A DNA stretch of 64,000 bases, from contig JAZGTN010000065.1 in assembly GCA_037783415.1 (NCBI GenBank), positions 372,001-436,000 of the forward strand, given 5' to 3'. The notes beneath the pieces are model-generated. The model had not been told where the DNA came from, searched no databases, and worked only from the letters and a program-made list of their open reading frames with translations. The translations under genes were made by a program, and so were the position numbers. Positions 21,301-33,300 of this stretch are shown here, piece by piece. Position 1 is the stretch's first letter; each line of letters starts with the position of its first letter. This stretch comes from Leptasterias polaris (Eukaryota; Echinodermata; Asteroidea; Forcipulatida; Asteriidae).

Positions 21301-24300
21301 AAAACTAAAAAAAGAAAAGAAAAAAAAAAGCAACAGCTGATTTCGGTTGTTGCAACGAAGGTTTAGGATAATGCGTTTCACATGCTGGAAATTGAGCATG
21401 ATTAAAAGCCTCAATTTTCACAGGTGTGTTATTTAATGTATCATACAAAACATAAACACTGTCTGCGGCCATTTTTTGTGCTCTACATCACGTGATATTT
21501 TTTTAAAAATTCACATGACACGCCGTGACATGGTCAAATATACTGCAATTTATAAAGTCAAACTGTGAAGTCAATTGTTTATAAAATCTGGGCCGGTGTC
21601 ATTGGGAAATCTGTCCCCCGGAGATTCTGTCCCCATGGGAAATTAACATGGGCTGGAGGAGGTTGATTCAAAAGAGGGCGCTATCAGAAGAAGTTTGTAC
21701 ACAATTTGCCGTGGGGGGACAGAATCTCCGGGGGAATCTCCTGCCACACCGAAACGAAAGAATTCATTTTAGAATGCATTTAAGTTGGTTGCTTCCAAGT
21801 TGCCGTTGCTATATGTGCCAAGGCCCCTGGGCTGAGAAGGACTTGTTTCAAACTGCTAACAAAAATCCTGACAGAATGAGTTCAACAAAGGAACTTCAAA
21901 ATCTCATTTCGATTTTCGTTAGAACCTGTCACGATTTGTGACCCGTACTGGTTAGAAACTAGGTGGGGCCTTCCCCCAGTCCTTCCAGTCTACATTCCTA
22001 TTTATCAAACTACTTAAAGGTATCGTTGGTTTTCGAGTTCATTCAAAATTTCCCATATTACCGGTGCAGTATCTTACCTGCCAGAAAAGCCCTGGAAAGT
22101 ACAATTTCACTCTTTTTTTAAAACAAATGTTGGTCTTTTACCTTGTGTAAATCAAATCATTGACAAATTGGTGGTAAAGGTGTTTGTAGAAAAAAGGCCA
22201 AACGAATTTAGGTTTAAATCGGGCTTAGTTTGAATTCTCTAAGCAATAGTGATTTTGAGTGTCTTCAAGAATGCCATTTTCTCGAATTTAACAATCTTTT
22301 AGACTGGTGCTTTTCTTTGGCGGATTGGTACTAGATAAGTTATAACCAGTGATCATATTGCGTATGGGGGACTCTTAAGTTAATCGGGGCAGAGGGGTTC
22401 TGTTGTGACCGAAATTTCACACTGTCGGATAAAAACACATTTGTCAATTTCTGACACCGAGTAAAAAATGTCCGTTTTTGCTTTGTTCTCTGTGCAATTT
22501 TTTCTTCCTCATACCCGAATTTCCCCCATTGTTTTGCCCGAAAATGGGGGGGGGGGCAGTTGTCTCCTCCCACCCCCGGCTGTACGCCTATGCCGCCTTC
22601 TAAAGAATTACTGAGATTCCCAGAACACAATGAAGACACCGGAGGAGGGGGGGGGGGGGCACACCGGGACAACACCATGCCATATTATGGAGAACCAAAC
22701 GGTAATTTCAAATTGAGATATTTCCACTTCATAACAACCCAGTACCGCGTCTTTAAGACATGGTTGCTACAATCAACACTGAATGGCTTGAAGTCGACCC
22801 CGAGCTCGACGGGACCCGAGTCCAACACCGTTTCCCGACTAGACGAAGTGGATTAGTGATTTGATGATAGGCTGGCCTTGTCATCAGTTGTAATTGCTAG
22901 TCTGTAAAAGTGACTGGTGTGAGGCGTAGAAACTGCACTTGCATGTTCGCTGTAATTTGAAAGGGAACTTGTTGGGTTGGGGACAATTAATGTGAATTGA
23001 ATGAAAGATTTGTTGGCTCAAGTTACGTATAGTAATTTGATAACTCAAACAATTAGGCCTTATTCTTAAAATGAGCTTGGTCCGAGGACGATTTGACCCG
23101 AAAATAAAAATTGTAAATAGCTATTTTTACAGATTCAAGAAAGTTTTAAGCTTTTACTTAAAGAAGTGCCAAAAAAAAAGAGAAAAAAAAAAAGTGGTAC
23201 GGTAGCTTATCAAAACTTGTTATTAATTATTGCCGGAATGTTGACATTATCCCCGTAAGCCATGTACAATAATTATCTCCATATAGGGCCATGTACCAAC
23301 AATTTATGCCTTAAATATGCATAATTAAGATTGATTATGTAATGAACCAAAATCCGAGTAGAGGTGTGACAAAAGCTCTTAACATTGTCAAGGTAGTCGG
23401 TCCATCGGGCATTCCGACTGGACCCAGTCTCAACCCGGTGGATAGTAGTTAACAGTTTCACAAGAATTAAACTTGTTTTCGAAATTGCGATAATTATATC
23501 CTTAAATACGACAAACAAATTTTTAAAACTTCATGGCCAGTACTTAATAAAAATGTTAACAATCAATAAATTTAAAAATCGATGTTACATCAATGGTTTA
23601 ACTGACAACAAATTTGTAGAAACAAACATGACAGTGAAAAGAGCGAACGTTTCGTCCGTCTTTTCTTGTTAGATTGCTGGTTGGGTGGGGAGGGGGATCT
23701 TGGGAGAGGGCGTGTCGTAGGTCAGAGGTCAATACATTCCTAATGAAAGCAATAAGTGGATAATGATAAATTCAATATTGGGTTAGTTATGGCATTGAGA
23801 TTGTAATGTGATCCTCCAGATCGCAACTTTACGATATTTTTTAATTTATACCTTTAACAGCAAAAAGAGACATCATCGATCTAAATTGTGTTCCCGAGTA
23901 AAACACATTTCCCGGCCTAAAGGTTCCGGCACGGTAATTCATTTCCATCAATTTGTCCATACTTTATAGATGACTGTCACCATGTAAGTCTAATGCATAG
24001 GTTAGCATCTATCAATAATGGCTACCACTCCTGGCATTCAACCAATGGGAATTGTTGAAGCTTGTGATTTATTACCAAGCTTTTTAAGGAATGATAAATT
24101 GGACATAGAAACCAAACTTGCCTTAATATAGATAGGTTCATACTTTAGTAAGTACTCAAAAATGTCATGGCCATACAATACAAACTTACTAGGTGAGAAG
24201 TACTGCAGCTGTTGATAGTATCAACTATTTCGGAAAAGGGATTCCCTTCCAAGATATATATGATTTGGATAATTTGTCAAACCAAAACATTGGAATATGA

Positions 24301-27300
24301 GAAACGATTCATGCATGAATCGTTCCTCTGATGAGTTCTGAGGGTTGCTGTCCGTTCGCGATTGCTAGCTGTGGCCAGAGATGCAGTTGGTATCCGCTGT
24401 CACCTTGCTATATAGTAACGCGGATGGATTTGACGTCCGTGCGAAAATACAGTGACGGTTTGTTGCTGTTTTCACAGACTGTATTGAGCTCAAACTTTCA
24501 CAAATAACTTTTAGTGTCTTTCTTTCTAATTTTGCCTATAAATCAGTATTACATTGACAAAAGCCAATCAATGACACTACCTTTAAACCTCAAAACATGA
24601 AACGGCATTGTGGTGCATAGAAACCATTGTACAGCCCGATGACATGAATACAACAACCGTCAATGACAGCTTTCATTTTCCGAATAATTTTGTTTGATAT
24701 ATCACCAGCAGGTGCTGTAATTTTTTTCTCAAGCCACTGCCAAAACTGCTCTCCGGGGAAAATTGGGCCAGCGATGAAATTTGATAATTCGCGATAAATT
24801 GACAGATGTTATTTTAATCGGTGAGCGTGTTAAAGATGGAAATGTTTGAGGGGTGTCCGATTGTCAAAACAACCTGTGACAGGTTTGTGTAGTTATCAAA
24901 CTCGGGGAGAATTTAGATTTAAGTTTAGACGATATGAGCCGTTTGGGATTGGTTCACTGTAGTCATTCAATACACAGTGTATTGCAAGGAAGTCAGTAGC
25001 CAGGGGCAAGTTGGGGGTGGCTAGCTAGAGTCGACTAGACTTAACCATAGTCGATCTAGATGTCAGCCGAATGATTTGGGGTTTGACTGACTAGCTAGTT
25101 TAACTGGATCAATCTACGTACCCCGGAGCACTGCTCTAGTCAAATTCGCAAGTTAAGTCACAATTTGAAAGCCGTAGCGAGAAGCTGCATGTACGAGCAA
25201 GTTCGGTTGGCTGACTATAGTTGATTAGACTTAACCACAGTCGTTCTAGATGTCAGCCGAATGATTTGGGGTTTGACTGACTAGCTAGTTTAACTGGATC
25301 AACCTACCCCGGAGCACTGCTCTAGTCAAATTTGCAAGTTACGTCACAATTTGAAAGCCGTAGCGAGAAGCTGCATGTACGAGCAAGTTCGGGTGGCTGA
25401 CTAGAATCGATTAGACTTAACCAAAGTCGTTCTAGATGTAAGCCAGACGCTTCTGGGTTTGACTAACTAGCTAGTTTTACTGGATCAACCTAACACCAGA
25501 GCACTACTCGAGTCAAACTCGCAAGCACCACAATCTGTGGGTAATTCAACGATAACGATGTGTTTACTCAATGTGGAACTATTTATCTCTGCAGTGAGAT
25601 AATTATCCCATCGGTTCTTCAGAAAATAGTGGATCAAGAAAAACGAAAATGCCCTATTAACAAACTGCTTGGTTACGTCCTTTGGTTTTTGGAACCGTTC
25701 GATTGTTTCAATACTAGGCCTACATACAAGTATTTATATAAAACTAACCAGTGAAAATTTCATTTCAAAAAGCAGTTGTGTTTTTGAGATATCACCGAAA
25801 ATATGGAGCGGTTATGTCCACGCAGGAAGAATAATCCGTAATTGGAATACACAATCTGAAAAACGTTTCTGACAGTTACGTTTCTCAGATTAAAATCGTA
25901 GGGCATAAAAACTGATATCCTTTTACGTAACCAAATTACTTCCAAGTGAAATGTTTCTCAAAATGCTTTATACTTTCGAAAGCTGCTGTACTTCTAACCA
26001 ATATATTTCCATTGGCATTAATTTTAAGAGTGATTACCAAAAGTTTACCTTCTCTTTCACACATCCATATGAGATGTTTTTTATGGCACCACAGTCCACC
26101 TTTAAAGGCACTGAACACGTTTTGTAATTGTCAAAGACCAGTATTCTCACTTGGTGTATCCCAACATATGCATAAAATAACAAACCTGTGAAAATTTGGG
26201 CTGAATCGGTCATCGAAGTTGCAAGAAAATAAAGAAAGAAAAAACACCCTTGTTGCACAATTTTGTGTGCTTTCAGATGCTAATAAAAGGCTTCATGCAT
26301 GAAGTATTTTATTATTTTAGTGAGAAGTTACCTCTTTCTCAAAAACTACGTTACTTCAGAGGGAGTGGTTTCTCACAATGTTTTATACTATCAACAGCTC
26401 TCCGTTGCTGGTTACCAAGTAAGTTTTTATGCTAATATATATTTTGAGTAATTACCAAACGTGTTCAGTGCCTTTAATACAATGAAGCATACATGACGGC
26501 ACTCCGTCTGTTGTTAAACCCACAGGGATAATGTGTTTCCATACAAAATACTCCGACAGCTCTCAAAAGTTTATTGTACACTCTCCCCTTTTCAAAATTG
26601 AAATCGAGTGAAATACTGCACCAGGAACATTTCGCTGGTAACATGAAGAACTATTCATGTAATGGAAATTCGTTTGACCCAGTGGTTTTCCCCTGAGGGG
26701 AAAACAAGAAAGTGACGGATTTTGTTCTCAATATTAAAATCACTTTGCCATTAATCATTTTGGGAATGGCTTAATAATGACTATAACAATACTTGCGTGG
26801 AAAATAAAGCAAATCATTCACTGAAGGTTATTGTACAGAGACTTAAAGGTATTATACAGGATTGGCAGAGCTGACAAAATAATCACAGACAGTGTTCATG
26901 TTTTGTGTAATCAACCACATACATGAAATAACAAACCTGTGAAAATTTGAGCTCAATTGGTCATCGAGGTCACGAGAAAATAGTGAAAAAGACCTTATGT
27001 GTTTTCTGTCTTTCAAACATGGAGTTTATTATCGCGCGCGATAAAAACTATTGTTTTACTCATTTCTCAGAAACGATAGCATTTTAGGCAGAAATATTTC
27101 AAGGAACCCTTTTTACCATTACTTACTTTAAATCATGTAAGTTAAGTGTGAATCTGTGAACATTTGTGTTTTTCGATCTTACCAATAGTGTACAGGGCCT
27201 TTAAATGTAATCTCATGTATGACACGAAGCTCAAAATACCTCCCAGAGTCCAACAAATCACCAGATTGTTTCAATTTGAAATTAGCCTTCGAGAAAGACT

Positions 27301-30300
27301 CTGCAAAGGTTGAAACGTCAAGCCACTAACAAATTTTTGAATTAAAAATTACACTACGTTTTCACAAACGGATGACGCAATAATCTCCAATAAAAAAAAC
27401 CAGAGAAACATTTTATTTTATTCTCAGCGATTTTATAAACTTTCATGTTTCGACGGTGATTAATTTTAAAAAGATATGTCTTTGTTTTACAGAAGTTAAT
27501 TCAAATATAGTAGTCCAGGCCGATTTCCTACCATCTGCCCAGGTAGTAGTTAATAAGCAGGACAGTTCTTTTCAAAACTGAGAAGTCTCCCGAAGTCTCC
27601 CGAACTCCGAATAATCTACTCCGCGGCATAGCAATAGATCGATCCATTAAGCCACGCCTCCTTACGAGTTGACCAATCACAGCCGCGAAACCTGATCACC
27701 ATTAGTGCAAAGATCACCAAACGGCTCAAATGGTGATCAGATTTCGCGGTTGTGATTGGTCAATGAGAAATGGGCGTGGCTTAATGGATCGGTGTATAAG
27801 ACAAGTTCTCAAAGAGCAAACTCTACCTAGCAAGTAGATATAAAAGTGTTACCGCAAACCAAATACATTAAGTCAAGTTCTTGTAACTGTGTAATTGGAA
27901 AGAAAACCGAGTGAGTAAAAAATGGGAATACAAAAAATCTACAGAAACCCTTTAATACTGCTCAATCCCCAGAGCATCGAACAACCTCAGACTTTCTAAA
28001 TATTGGGCTAAAATTCTCCCGCCACATGGGGAAACTATTTATGTAAAAAAAATGTTTTCCAGAGTTTATGAATAATAACACATCTTGTTATTCAACTTGG
28101 AAGTCATTTTCTGGAACAGGACAGTGAATTATCCAAAAGCGAATCGATTCATGAAACAACCAGGATGCACACTTATTCTTTAGTTCAATCTGTTAAAATA
28201 TGTATGATGTTCATGTAAGTCATGCGTACTGACCCTTGACCTGTTGAGTTATTATTTGGTAAATACAGGTCCGCACATGCGGCGACGTTCAGTAAAAGTT
28301 TAATTGTGTCGTCAAAAATTGTAAGTCTAAACATTTATTACAACACCAATCCTTTTCTAGAGAAAAACTATTTCCTAAAGTGCTGTCTAATTTGGAAATA
28401 GCATTATGAAGTTTCACAAGTTGCCGTTTCTTATTTCGATTACCGCAAAACATACGTGAACATCCCGCAGTAAAATATAGTCTTTGTTTTCACTCTCCGA
28501 CTTTGAATTTCATTTGACATTTTTATATCAGTTGAGCATGTATTGACAACTATAGTCTGGCATGATTCCAATATTGGAAAACACAACTATGTTTTTCTCT
28601 TTAGACAATTCGATGGCTTTGTTTTAATGAAAACCAACCAATCGACGGGAGCTGATGGATTCTTGGTCAATAGGAGTCTATGAGTCAACATGAGAAATTT
28701 CTACATCTTGAATGTCTCTGGAAGATGAGTTAGTGCAATGGACCGCGTTCCGTTCCGCATAGCTGCCGTCATCCGCTCCGAAAGGCCCGGGAGGTCTCAG
28801 CGGAGCTTCCCCTCACCATGAATCATCGCCCGGGCAGCCGCGCTCTCCAAAGTAAAAATAAATCACCGATGATAAGCTAGGTGTCCACCGGCCTAGTTCC
28901 TTGACGTAATGGAAGAAACATGTATTGGGTTCCAAGCAGTGAGTTTTCACCCAAGCGCAGTAAAATGTGGGACTGTACAATGTTTTTGTGTTCATGGATT
29001 AAGGGGGGGGGGGGGGCCTTGGGGTATAAAGAATGTGGCTGAGTCCTCTATCTTCAGCAAAGCTTCTGTGCATTTGGGTGCACTTTGTTTTGACCTCTTG
29101 AAAGGTAAAGTGAAAAACAAGTTTTGACAAAAGTGAGATGCCAAGTGTTAAACACATGGCTATGAAAATTTCACTCGAGTATTGTAAAACTGCCCAATTA
29201 CGGATTCTAAATTCGTGCCCGACAGTCGTCGTGCGAATAGTGAAATCATAGTTATGCAAATTCAGAAAACCCCAATTGTCTTAAGTGTATCGTACAGGTT
29301 TGAGCTAATAGAATAGTTGCAGACAGTGTTCATTTTGTGTGTGATCAACCAATGCATGAAATAACAAGCCTGTGAACAAAAGAGAAAAACGGTGAACATT
29401 TTGTCAGCATGTAAAAACAACGTTCTTAATTTTGGTTGAAACAACCGAAATCAACTGCTGCATTTTTTTAAATAGGTTTTTAGATACAGATTTTTAAACT
29501 TCATTTCAATGGGAGATTCACAGAAAAATTGGTTAAGTACGAGCTTCATATTCACTAACCTTTCAGACTGAAACTTAACAAGGATGTTTTTTATCCTAGG
29601 CTTATCAATCCTGTATAATACCTTTAAAGGCACTGGACACGTTTTGTAATTACTCAAAATATATATTAGCATAAAACTTACTTGGTAACGAGCAAAGGAG
29701 AGCTTTTGATAGTATAAAACATTGTGAGAAACGACTCCCTCTGAAGTAACGTAGTTTTTTAGAAAGAGGTAATTTCTCACTAAAATATTTGAATCTGAAA
29801 AGGACTTCAAGCCTGAAGCCTTTTTCAGGCATCTGAAAGCACACAAATTTGTGCAACAAGGGTGTTTTTTCTTTCATTATTTTCTTGCAACTTCGATGAC
29901 CAATTGAGCCCAATTTTCACAGGTTTGTTATTTTATGCATATGTTGGGATACACCAAGTGAGAATACTGGTCTTTGACAATTACCAAACGTGTCCAGTGC
30001 CTTTAAATACAAATAAATGTATCTAATATTGTGAAGTTATACTCTCAACTTGTACTGGTTACCCAGCTTAGATATGTCCAATGCATGGGTGAAGGGAAGC
30101 ACATTATGGTTACAGCTTACAAGTCAAGGGCACATACTGCATGACTAATTCTGATGACTTAACCATCGTGTCATTAAGTAAAGAAACCTTCATCCATGAC
30201 TCGAACGCTTTACAACCAGCAGCAATAAGCGCCAGTTCCATATGAACACGAAAGTGCTAAACAGATTCACAGATTGCTAAGGAGCTCAAGTTAAGCCAAG

Positions 30301-33300
30301 CATTGCACCCTGTTAGCATTATTCGATAAGCAGACTTAAAGGCACTGAACACGTTTGGTAATTACCCAAAATATATATTAGCATAAAAACTTACTTGGTA
30401 ACGAGCAACGGAGAGCTGTTGATAGTATAAAACATTGTGAGAAACGACTCCCTCTGAAGTAACGTTGTTTTTGAGAAACAGGTAATTTCTCACTAAAATA
30501 ATAAAAGACTTCATGCATTCTGAAGTCTTTTATTAGCATCTGAAAGCACACAAATTGTGCAACACGGGTGTATTTTCTTTCATTATTTTTTTGCAACTTC
30601 GATGACCAATTGAGCCCAAATTTTCACAGGCTTGTTATTTTATGCATATGTTGGGATACACCAAGTGAGAATACTGGTCTTCGACAATTACAAAACGTGT
30701 CCAGTGCCTTTAAGATCTTTGCAATTCATTTCCCGAAAGGCAAATCTGAAAGAAATTTGGCCTTGGAGAAATAGCAAACATTTTATCGCTCGTAAAAAAA
30801 ACCACATCTCTGCTTTCTTTCAACACTGGACCGCTGGCAGAATGCTCAATAAAAAACACACACAGAAGCTGTCAAATTTATTTCCACAATTACTTCCAAT
30901 AAATAAATAAAACAAAAATAAAAATGTTCGTCTTTAGCAAAGCATCAAAGCACTTTAACAATTTACTTGAATAGGGCCTTTGACCTAATTTCAGAGGGGG
31001 GACACACACACAAAAAAATCTGTAGTATGATTTTCTTGTTACCCTTCCACTAATCCTATACCTCTAAACTAATTTGTTTTGTATCAGTTATACACTGTAT
31101 ATCAATATAGGTACCCCGATATTTGGTATCAAGAAAAAAAGAACTTGAGTGAAGATCAATGTTTCTTGAAGATGTCCCATGGGCTGAATAATGCTGATCT
31201 CACGTACACGCTAATAGAAAAGAGGAAATGTACGCCGAAACTAAACGAGTTTAGGAAGTACGGACTAAGAAGACGTTGATAGAAGTCATCGGAAACGGAA
31301 GTATATTTTGAAGGGGAACGGAAGAAGCTCCAAACGTGGGTTTTGTTACCTTGCTGTAGGATTTCTCTAAGTTAAATAATATGTAGATTGTTGGTAGAAG
31401 ATTAATAATTGTTGGATAATAGTTTAACAGCTGCGTCAATTCTAAAGTAAAAAAAAATCCAAAATGGAATGGAAATCCGTGTTTAGAGACGACTAAACAT
31501 TCTCGCTCGAGCACAGAGGCTAAAGGCATACCGTACTTCACCAACGAAAAAAGACACCCCCCCAAGTTATTTTGTAATTTTACAGGAAATAATAAATTAG
31601 AGAATACTTCGAACATGGAGGCAAAGATTCTTGCTTTACAAACTGGGGTTTCTTGTGTAGGACCTGAAACCCTTTCAACAGGGTGTGCATATAACATTGG
31701 TAAGGGTAAAAATATAACTATAATCACAGATTTGCACGCAACGTATACATGATGGTATTAAGATGGTCATGGTGGGAAACTTCCCTTGAAATACTTTTGC
31801 TTGAAATGCAATAGTTTTTGTGAAATAATTAAAACAAGTAGTTTAAAAGTGCTTATAAAAGAGCTCTCCCCTCCCAGTATCTGACATAGTTTACTCTCAC
31901 AATAGCTAGTCTGCTTAGTACTCTTTTTATATACAGTACTCCACTTATAATAGACCTTATGCATTGACGTCACCAAGCCGCCATCTTAGAGGTAAACTGA
32001 TGACGAAACAATGGAAACGCGCTGATTTGTACTCGCGGCGCACAGGACTGACCAATGAACATCTTCCTTTTGACCTCTAGGCGAGGGCGCCCTTCTCAAA
32101 TGGCGTCATATGCATAAGGTCTATTGTTATTGTCGTTATTATCATTGTTATTATTATTATTAATATTACTATAATATTAATATTTTCCTCATCATTTCTG
32201 TCTTGATGCAACTTGTCTGTCCGTACGTTCTTGTTCCTGTTTACGTTCTGTTTGTCTGTCCATCAGGCATCTCACCACAAGCCTCGGCTTCTAGATGATG
32301 CCTCCATACTTATGTTATTTTTTGCCTTGTATTAATGCTTCTTTGATTACTTCTTTAAATCAATGTTTTGGCTATGTACTGTTTGGAAATTTCATGAAGT
32401 ATGGAAATAAATGTGAGTCTGAATTTGAATTGAATTGATCTCGCGAGTCAAAAACTCAATGTTTGAAAACAAAGAAAACATGGGTTTTTCCCACTTTTTA
32501 TTCTCGTGACTCCAATAACCGATCGAGCTTAAACTTTCACAGGTTTGGATCTTTGACAATATTTACCAATGTAACACATGTGATTTAAACATCCGCTGTG
32601 GGATTCCCTCGGATATGACCAGAGGCGCTATATAAGAACTGCGCGTTACTGTTATTAATGTTTGAACATTTCATTTTAAGCAAAACATCTTTTGAATTTA
32701 AAGGGAGGTAGTATCTTTGGTAATAACTCCAACAATTAAAGGGTGTCTACAACATTGGTAAGAATGAAAATATAAACGTTCAAAGATTTGCACATAACTT
32801 ACATGGTATAAAGATGGTCATGGTAGAAAACTTCCCTTGAAATAGTTTTGCTTGAAATGCCATAGTTTTTAGGAAATGAGTAAAACAATTAGTCTTTATC
32901 CTGCAGGATAAAATCCAATGTTTGAAAAGAAGTTAAAACACATAAGGGGATGTTTTCACTGTTTTCTCATGACTCCAAAGACCGATTTAGCTTAAACTTT
33001 CACAGGTTTGTTATTTCATGTATATGTTGGGTCACATCAAGTTTGGATACAGGTCTTTGGCAATTACCAATGTTGTACACACCCTTTAATGGCCACAAAA
33101 ACTTACTTGGTAAAGAGCACTGCAACTGCAAATTATTTATAACTTGAAGAAAACGGTCATAGAGAGGGAGATTTAAAAACAGTTCAAGCTGAGAAACATT
33201 TTTGCATGAAGCGTTTCTCAGATTGTGTATTCAAATTGCGGATTAATCGTCTTGCCCCGGATTTTTGGCGATATCTAAAAAACGCCTTTTGAAATAAATT

